A stretch of DNA of 64,000 nucleotides from Sinonovacula constricta. Its lineage: Eukaryota; Mollusca; Bivalvia; Cardiida; Solecurtidae. Within the stretch, counting starts at the first letter, position 1; each line of letters opens with the position of its first letter. The stretch lies in contig CM017558.1 in NCBI GenBank assembly GCA_007844125.1, forward strand, positions 31,192,130 to 31,256,129, read 5' to 3'. The notes below the pieces were generated by a model. That model saw nothing but the letters and a program-made list of their open reading frames with translations, was not told the origin of the DNA and searched no databases. Position numbers and translations under genes: made by a program. This document shows, one piece after another, positions 57,601 through 64,000 of this stretch.

Positions 57601-58217
57601 AGCTAAAAGAGTATATCATCCATCATCTTTAGTATACATGGACCGTTTATATAAATACAGCCACCACTGTATCAATATTGTTGCAACATTTGCGATGACA
57701 TATATATGCACAGTAATTGATTTCTATGACCGGGTGTAGTATTTTGTACTGTTATTACATAGACTGTAACAAGATATAAGATCCTAGAGAACAGTAAAAT
57801 ATTACAGTAACTACTCTTTATATATAATTTTTATTTAACTACTGTTTTAACCGGGTAATAACCCGAAACATTACCCTGATCTTCCGACTATTAAAAAAAT
57901 AGTTTAATGTTTAGAAGATATAGTGATGTGAAATACAGTTGTGTGAATCCTGCTGATGATTAATAGGTACATTTTTTCGTAAACTTTCATATGTAAACAT
58001 GTTTTGGTTTGCTGTTTTTTTCTGTTTCACTTGAAACTTTCTGCCCAGGTAACAAGAACATTCCAACGCGTGGTTTTGAGGCCCTGTGTGAATGACATTT
58101 CGCCGGTGGTTTCTACGCAGATAAATAAAAAAGCAAATAATGTCCCTTGCATGGAATTGATGTAAGATTTAACGTATCGTTAAGTACAGAAAGAGTATAT
58201 AACAAAGTTTGCGTTAT

Positions 58218-59555
58218 AAATAAGAATATATGACAAAGTCCCTATGAGTATTGCAACATATACCAAACCTCGAAAAGGCACAGAACAAAGGTATTTCACA
58301 TGCAAGCAAGCGAACAGTAATAACAAATTTGTGATGAGTCATTTAAGGAAAAGAGCAAACCCGACAGTTACCGCCTTGGAACGGTCAGTCGGCAATATGG
58401 ACCGACTGGGGTGCTTTAAACCGGTTTACAGAGCTCTAACTCCTCGCACTTCTGACGAGTTTCTCAAATGCAAGCGACGAAAAGAAAACGATCTATTTGA
58501 AAACAAAATGTCCATGCGCTGATATTTTCTATACGTTAAGACGAAAGTAGTGACGTCATCGAAAATAATGTCCACCTAGTGTTCAGAAAAGGAATATGGT
58601 ATTATTTCGATTTGAAAAACAACACAAAAATGGTTGACCACAAATAAATTAATTTCTGAATCATGAACAAACATGACCAGAGACGAATAAATGGGTGTAG
58701 CATCCTGTTCATGTGAAGATGGAATTGAAGAACCAAAGTTCAATGTCCATCAACGGAAATACACGTAACAATCCTTATAGGATGAATTAAATGACAACAT
58801 AAATTACATGCACGGGGAGATTTTTTACGACCGCCACACTGCACAAGTAACATTGTTGTGATCATGAATAAGAATATATGACAAAGTCCTATGAGTATTG
58901 CAACATATACCAAAACTCCGAAAAGGCACAGAACAAAGGTATTTCACATGCAAGCCAAGCGAAAAGTAATAACAAATTTGTGATGAGTCATTTAAGGAAA
59001 AGAGCAAACCCGACAGTTACCCGCCTTGGAACGGTCAGTCGGCAATATGGACCGACTGGGGTGCTTAAACCGGTTTACAGAGCTCTAACCTCGCACTTCC
59101 TGACGAGTTTCTCAAATGCAAGCGACGAAAAGAAAACGATCTATTTGAAAACAAAATGTCCATGCGCTGATATTTTCTATACGTTAAGACGAAAGTAGTG
59201 AAGTCATCGAAAATAATGTCCACATAGTGTTCAGAAAAGGAATATGGTATTATTTCGATTTGAAAAACAACACAAAAATGGTTGACCACAAATAAAATTA
59301 AATTTCTGAATCATGAACAAACATGACCAGAGACGACTAATGGTGTAGCATCCTGTTCATGTGAAGATGGAATTGAAGAACCAAAGTTCAATGTCCATCA
59401 AAGGAAATACACGTAACAATCCTTATAGGATGAATTAAATGACAACATAAATTACATGCACGGGGAGATTTTTTACGACCGCCACACTGCACAAGTAACA
59501 TTGTTGTGATCATGAATAAGAATATATGACAAAGTCCTATGAGTATTGCAACATT
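58218..59555 (+). repeat. Recent 649-bp tandem duplication of the dispersed repeat family
   Basis: Two near-identical units (58218-58866 and 58867-59514) and the first 40 bases of a third. Each has AATAAGAATATATGACAAAG, the CCGCCTTGGAACGGTCAGTC core and TCCTTATAGGATGAATTAAA. The units differ by about nine one- to three-base indels and only a few substitutions. Confidence 0.92.
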
Positions 59556-59604
59556 TTTAAGATACATAAGCTGTAAGTGATATAGTACTTTAACGGCACT
59601 GCTG

Positions 59605-59648
59605 CTACATTTCATTAATATACACGGGTTCTTGGTCATTGTCATTCT
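59605..59648 (-). CDS. Gene 3 candidate last exon (YINEM tail)
   Basis: After TTTTCAG it reads ENDNDQEPVYINEM then TAG. It resembles the juxtamembrane exon of gene 1. It needs the preceding exon to end in phase 1. Confidence 0.5.
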
Positions 59649-62082
59649 CTGAAAAGACATACAATAATACAAAATAATGATATGTTACGGTGTCAAAACG
59701 TCTTTATAAACGAAATAGTTCATATGTCGATCAGCCGCATGTTAGTAAGACAATTTTAAGCTATTTTTGACATTTTAAATGAGAACAATTATTAATGTTA
59801 TGTTAAATCAGATGTACCATTTTTGGCGTCCTTGATCCTGACAGGTATCATAAGCTGGTTCATTAATTGTTCCACTAGACGTCATTGGCAATGGTTCCTC
59901 GTATATATGTGGCCTTTCATAAAACATGTTGATATATAAATTGATAATACTGGACGACAATAATGCTTTGTAACACATTATATATTTGTCAAATACTATT
60001 TGATATCCCAGCATTCAGTATTTAAAATAAGAAGAAATGGAAACTGGAGCAGTCAATCACTTTCTTCATATTTAAGAAAAATATTGCTATCTTTGGAGAA
60101 CACTTGACGGAGCCTGCAGACATGTATAATATTTTATATAAATTGCACAAGGACACACAAAACCCTGGATATATGTATATCTATATATGTGGTTTTGTGT
60201 GTTGTCTTGTGTACAATATATGTGTACAAGAGAGATAAAGTCAAGAGAAAGAGAGAGAGAGTTAAAAGAGAGTGAGATATATACACAGAGGGAGAGAGAC
60301 AGAGGGATAGAACGTGTTTACATGTTTAATACTCTAAATAGTACATAACAAGTATGTCTCATTATTACATAGATTAAAACTGACGTGATGAACGCAGTCA
60401 AAATGATACAACGAATACACGTATTTGATACCGTGCATGATTTTAGGATCTGTGCAAGATTTACAGCACAGATTCGTGTATGATAGACCTGATTTGAGTT
60501 GAAAACTTGCATTTACCTGCAGAGTCTATTGTGTTGATTCAAAGTCTTGTTAATAAAGCCACTTATCACTTAACTGTGTTATTTCTAAACAGATTACATA
60601 ACTTTCAGCACAGGTCTATGGGAAACTTAACGATGTAGGAAGTCCGAAGCACCTACCAATAGCTAAAAAGTAAAGTTCCGATAAGTATTACCCACAGATA
60701 ATTAAATCGAAACTACGTCTAGACAAGACTCCCGATGTATGTATACTATCATCTTCAAGTTTCTTTCCCAAATGAGTACTTAAAGTGCTAAAGATGGTGA
60801 GAATGTTATCAAATTTAATGTTTGTGTTGTCATTCAGAGAAGATAAGCATCGACAGTAGTACCATTAGCCATTAATTAACGTATTTGTTGATGTGGCATC
60901 ATTATTCAATTAAACGGGCATGAAAACTTTTCCTCATCAATTCTTTATGACTTGCACGACATAATTTTCAATTATCACTGATTTAATTATAAATGCTATA
61001 AATATATAAAATTATTATATAGGTTTCAATGTTCAAAGAAGAAACATCGAAATTCTGCTTTGCATTTGAAAATTGCTAAATATTTTGTTTTGACTGTCCG
61101 ATATACCTCAACGTAGATGAAGCTGTTTCCAACAACACAAAAGTTAGAAACATTGAATAATGCTGGAAAATAAGCAAATATGATTCAATTAAAATACTGA
61201 CTGGGCCAAACCATTGGCCGTTCATTAAAATGTCATAGAATGAAACGTAAATCTACAAAATACGAATAAAAAGGAGTTTTAACTGGCAGAGTTATTAAAG
61301 CTTTTCAAAATACCTGCGTGTTAGACACTCCACTAAATTGCATTTCGCGTAAATGGATGAAAGAAAGTTAAAGGCTTAAACTGCACACACTTCTATACGG
61401 TAATTATAAGATGAAACGCGCAGCATTCCTATCATATGTATTGCCTTCTATTACTTGTTTCTGTCGACAATAATACAGAGATAAGGGGAATTGCGAAACA
61501 ATAATACATTTAATTAAACACAGCAATGCTAATTGAACAAATCAGTAACATACATGTACATATTACAACACACATATGGGCCTTTATGACGACCTATTTG
61601 TGGGGCCTTCCGGTACCCTAAAAACGTGGGCCTTTTTGATCCGGGACGTTTTGGACAGGGCCGTTTTCAAGTTTGAGTCTTTATGACCCGACAACCATAG
61701 AAATTACTATTGGTGAAGTATCCCAAATAATCTGCAACAATCAACTTTGAGACGACTTATCTCAAGATTGTGCTGAAATACTACTCTAGATTTCAGGGAC
61801 ATTAAACTACACCATCTTTCTTATTCTCTATTGTTTATGTTTCTAGTATATATAGTTTAGCAGAAAAGGTACAAACAACAAACACACACTTGGAAAATCT
61901 CAAACAGCGCTGGTCTACTCAAGCCATGGCATGAAACAGCTTGGAACTATGTTCGTATGCAACCAACAATTCCTTAAAATTAGAGCAAAATACTACTACT
62001 ATTACTGCTGCTACTACTACTACTACTACTACTACTACTATCACCTCTACTATTACTACTACTACTACTACTACTACTACTA

Positions 62083-62114
<32 letters not shown>

Positions 62115-63183
62115 TAATAATAATAATAATAATAATTATAATAAAATAATATTAATAATAAGTATAATGATAATATATGAAGAAGATTAAGAATAGAATA
62201 TGAAGAATATGAAGAATAAACAGAATCAGTACAGTGTGTTCGAACGTAGAAATATTGTCATCTTCTCTATTGTTGATATCAGTTAAAACGTAGAACATTA
62301 CCTTTGTTTTATTTTCCAGATTACAGCAACAAGCACTGCCGCAACAAGTAAGGTTATGACTACGCCCACCCCAGCACCGACAAGTATGGCGTTGACAGTG
62401 TACATGCCGTTAAATGTCTCACACATACTGCCGACGTATCCGTCATAGCAACCAGAAGGACATTCTCCGGTGACGGGATCACATGACCCGTTCTTACATG
62501 GCCCACATGGCGTGCAGTCAAGTCCAAACGTGTGTACAGGGCAACCGATCTCTAAAACAACAACATACCCGCAATTCAAGAGGTGTTTTAAATAACTACA
62601 GAACAAATGTTAAATAGGTTAAGCCCTTTACAATGATAACAGTACATTACTCGTAGAACAATTGTCGCCCCGATATCCAGCGTCACATCCAAAATGAGAC
62701 AGTCCGTCTTTCTTGTTACAGTAATCATTGTTTGCACAGTGACCGCTACATCTCACCCGTAACTGCAGGCTGATAGAGACACCCATGTTCCCACACTTGT
62801 AGTCTTATACACATATACAAAACAAAAGCAATGTTTTTATTAGTTTAAAAATGGGTTTATTTTTGTTCACATCAGATAGATTGTTGCAATATCAATGAAA
62901 ATTTCATGCAATTCTGTGCATAACACACATTTATAATTCTGAAGTAATGCATCGATCAGTTGTGTTTCCAAGTATCATTTCCTTATAGTAGTAAATATAA
63001 CAAAGAACTTTCGTTGTTTAAAGTCACGTTTTGAATCAAGGTACCAGTTTTACAATCTCCACCGCTCCATCCTTCTTCGCACCCACTGGGACATTGTCCA
63101 CTCGCCCTCGTTGCATGCAACGTCATTCCAGCAACGGCCGCAGGCCTGGGAGCAGTTAATTCCGAATGTTCCAGGAGCGCATG
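59605..63183 (-). CDS. Gene 3: EGF-like type I receptor with a short tyrosine-rich tail (partial)
   Basis: Exons 5' to 3': EGF (63045-63183), EGF (62651-62803), EGF plus membrane span (62302-62551), tail (59808-59913) and last tail exon (59605-59648). The signal peptide lies right of the window. It is related to genes 0-2 by EGF type, phase 1 boundaries and 5' intron paralogy, yet no phosphatase exon follows the membrane span before the intergenic duplication. The tail has IYEEP, AYDTC and VYINEM, which could be phosphorylated and bind SH2 proteins. Architecture resembles MEGF10-like or scavenger-type receptors. One EGF exon and the tail junction each need a one-base correction. An alternative reading splices the membrane span to the gene 2 wedge 22 kb away, where phases also fit. 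Confidence 0.65.
59808..59913 (-). CDS. Gene 3 candidate tail exon (YEEP, YDTC)
   Basis: GAAAG acceptor in phase 2, directly fitting the membrane-span exon, then PHIYEEPLPMTSSGTINEPA and YDTCQDQGRQKW. Read through, it stops at TGA (59808-59810). A donor AATG-GTACAT precedes the stop; with one A fewer in the AAAAA run it would join the YINEM exon in frame. Confidence 0.5.
59914..62301. other. Gene 3 intron
   Basis: Contains a GA-rich run (about 60240-60305) and an ACT/ATA microsatellite. Nothing else was recognised. Confidence 0.5.
61993..62160. repeat. (ACT)n and (ATA)n microsatellite
   Basis: ACT units to about 62115, then ATA units. Confidence 0.95.
62302..62551 (-). CDS. Gene 3 exon: EGF-like repeat plus transmembrane segment
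   Basis: A 250-bp exon: IGCPVHTFGLDCTPCGPCKN then GSCDPVTGECPSGCYDGYVG and SMCE, then AILVGAGVGVVITLLVAAVL followed by VAVIWKIKQR. One EGF module with its cysteines, a membrane span of about 23 residues and a basic anchor. TTTTAG acceptor, GTAATG donor, phase 1 to phase 2, like the gene 1 membrane exon. Confidence 0.88.
62651..62803 (-). CDS. Gene 3 exon: EGF-like repeat
   Basis: A 153-bp phase 1-1 exon containing VRCSGHCANNDYCNKKDGLS then FGCDAGYRGDNCST. The SGHC...YC.K.DG...GC..GY.GD.C pattern is that of gene 1. A GTAATG donor closes it. Confidence 0.8.
63045..63183 (-). CDS. Gene 3 exon: EGF-like repeat, one-base frameshift
   Basis: Reads CAPGTFGINCSQACGRCWND then VACNEGE in one frame and SGQCPSGCEEGWSGGDCKT in the next, ending ACTG-GTACC. 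One extra base in GGCGAGTGG separates the halves, which together make a complete EGF module. Confidence 0.78.
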
Positions 63184-63307
63184 CTTTAACGAGTTGAAGA
63201 ATAATAAAAAATCTAACATTATGGTCAACGAAACGCATTTTTAATTAAAGAAGCTTATCAGAAGTAAAATTATGCAACAAGTTTTACAACACTTGGATAA
63301 TAGTTAC

Positions 63308-63328
63308 TCTCTCTCTCTCTCTCTCCCT

Positions 63329-63375
<47 letters not shown>

Positions 63376-63393
63376 CCTCTCTCTCTCTCTCGT
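63308..63393. repeat. (CT)n microsatellite
   Basis: CT repeats with short CC interruptions. Confidence 0.95.
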
Positions 63394-63639
63394 ACGTCCT
63401 AATAACATTATCTCCTTACATGATAAAATTAATATTATAATGCAAATACAAAAATACACTAGTTATAATGTAAAGGTATATTGCCACACTTCTGTTAAGC
63501 AAGTGTTGTATTCATCTTTGTTGAAGGTCTATGTAGGTCTAACGTAGCACCACATTTACAATACCTAATATTATTAGAGAATTTACCAGTTGCATCGCTT
63601 ATTAAAAACCTTCTAGAATTTACTTCGAGGTCTATATTT

Positions 63640-64000
63640 CATCATCTCGTCAAGGAGAGTATTCTATCAATAGGGAAAACAGTTGTGACGTAAGCCGCAT
63701 TCTAAACTTCGACCGTTACAAGGTCAACTATATCACGATCGGAGACTATTATAAAAAAATATCCAACATAATGTGAATTTAACGTGGGTTAATTGGAACG
63801 CAGTATTAATGTGTGAGTCAATATTAAGTGATAATGACTAGAGAATGTTTTCACCTGAGCACAGAGAACATAAGGATCGTGATAGTATCCTTTTCTGCCC
63901 CTACACTAAATGCGTTTCATGATTATCTGTAGAGGAAAAATATTAAAACATACTTTGATCAAATTAGCGCTGGCGAATTGAATCTAATGTTTGTATACTG
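63640..64000. repeat. Intronic segment paralogous to 26600-26970
   Basis: Partner of the segment described in gene 1, with a 50-base insertion-like difference near 63870-63920. Confidence 0.8.

Larger units (their letters stand above)
56051..59604. other. Region between copy B and the gene 3 end
   Basis: Holds a SINE, a minisatellite near 57.2-57.6 kb and the 649-bp tandem repeat. No exon was recognised. Confidence 0.55.

Noticed and set aside
58244..59198. Frames of 92 and 106 codons with similar proteins
   Set aside because: They sit in the two copies of a tandem non-coding repeat; the frames differ by indels between copies.

Overview
The window is animal genomic DNA: AT-rich, intron-rich, full of microsatellites, with tRNA-headed SINEs and LINE fragments. 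The gene family, the SINE type and the repeat load point to a mollusc, probably a bivalve; that is inference. No prokaryotic operons, CRISPR arrays or viral genes are visible. Long open frames in the sequence are mostly microsatellites; the real genes are split into exons of 37-250 bp, all on the minus strand. I assigned them by splice sites, reading phase and protein family motifs.

The locus is a head-to-tail array of at least four related genes built from a signal peptide, EGF-like repeats, one membrane span and, in two of them, receptor-type protein tyrosine phosphatase (RPTP) domains. From left to right: gene 0 (only the signal-peptide exon, 1334-1388; the rest lies beyond the left edge); gene 1 (10864-27890), nearly complete with signal peptide, EGF-like exons, membrane span, juxtamembrane exon, wedge, D1 and D2; gene 2 (31115-40347), an RPTP intracellular region without a recognisable ectodomain and with several broken features; gene 3 (59605 to beyond 63183), EGF-like exons plus membrane span, followed by a short tyrosine-rich tail and no phosphatase.

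Gene 1 is paradoxical. Its D2 domain, which by sequence is a pseudophosphatase (the WPD position reads WRN, the HCS position QCF), is open across all seven exons. Its D1 domain, which carries the canonical WPD and HCSAGVGRTG signatures, has single-base length errors or a stop in four of eight exons. Gene 2 shows the reverse: clean exon frames, but altered splice donors and no WPD exon. Where the WPD exon should be, there is a tandem array of decayed copies of the next exon's acceptor boundary. A similar array of decayed donor boundaries lies after the active-site exon of gene 1 D2.

Between the genes are: a 7-8 kb segmental duplication (about 1.94-10.46 kb and 49.03-56.05 kb) that is intergenic in both places; SINEs at 7.6, 43.7, 48.1-48.7 and 56.8 kb; a truncated LINE reverse transcriptase (28.45-29.35 kb) and a LINE ORF1-like relic (46.16-47.23 kb); a dispersed repeat family at 30.5, 31.7, 38.2 and, as a recent 649-bp tandem pair, 58.2-59.5 kb; two perfect palindromes around an EGF exon; and a 100-base assembly gap at 27660-27759. 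Single-base indels recur throughout, so every pseudogene call here competes with the possibility of assembly error.
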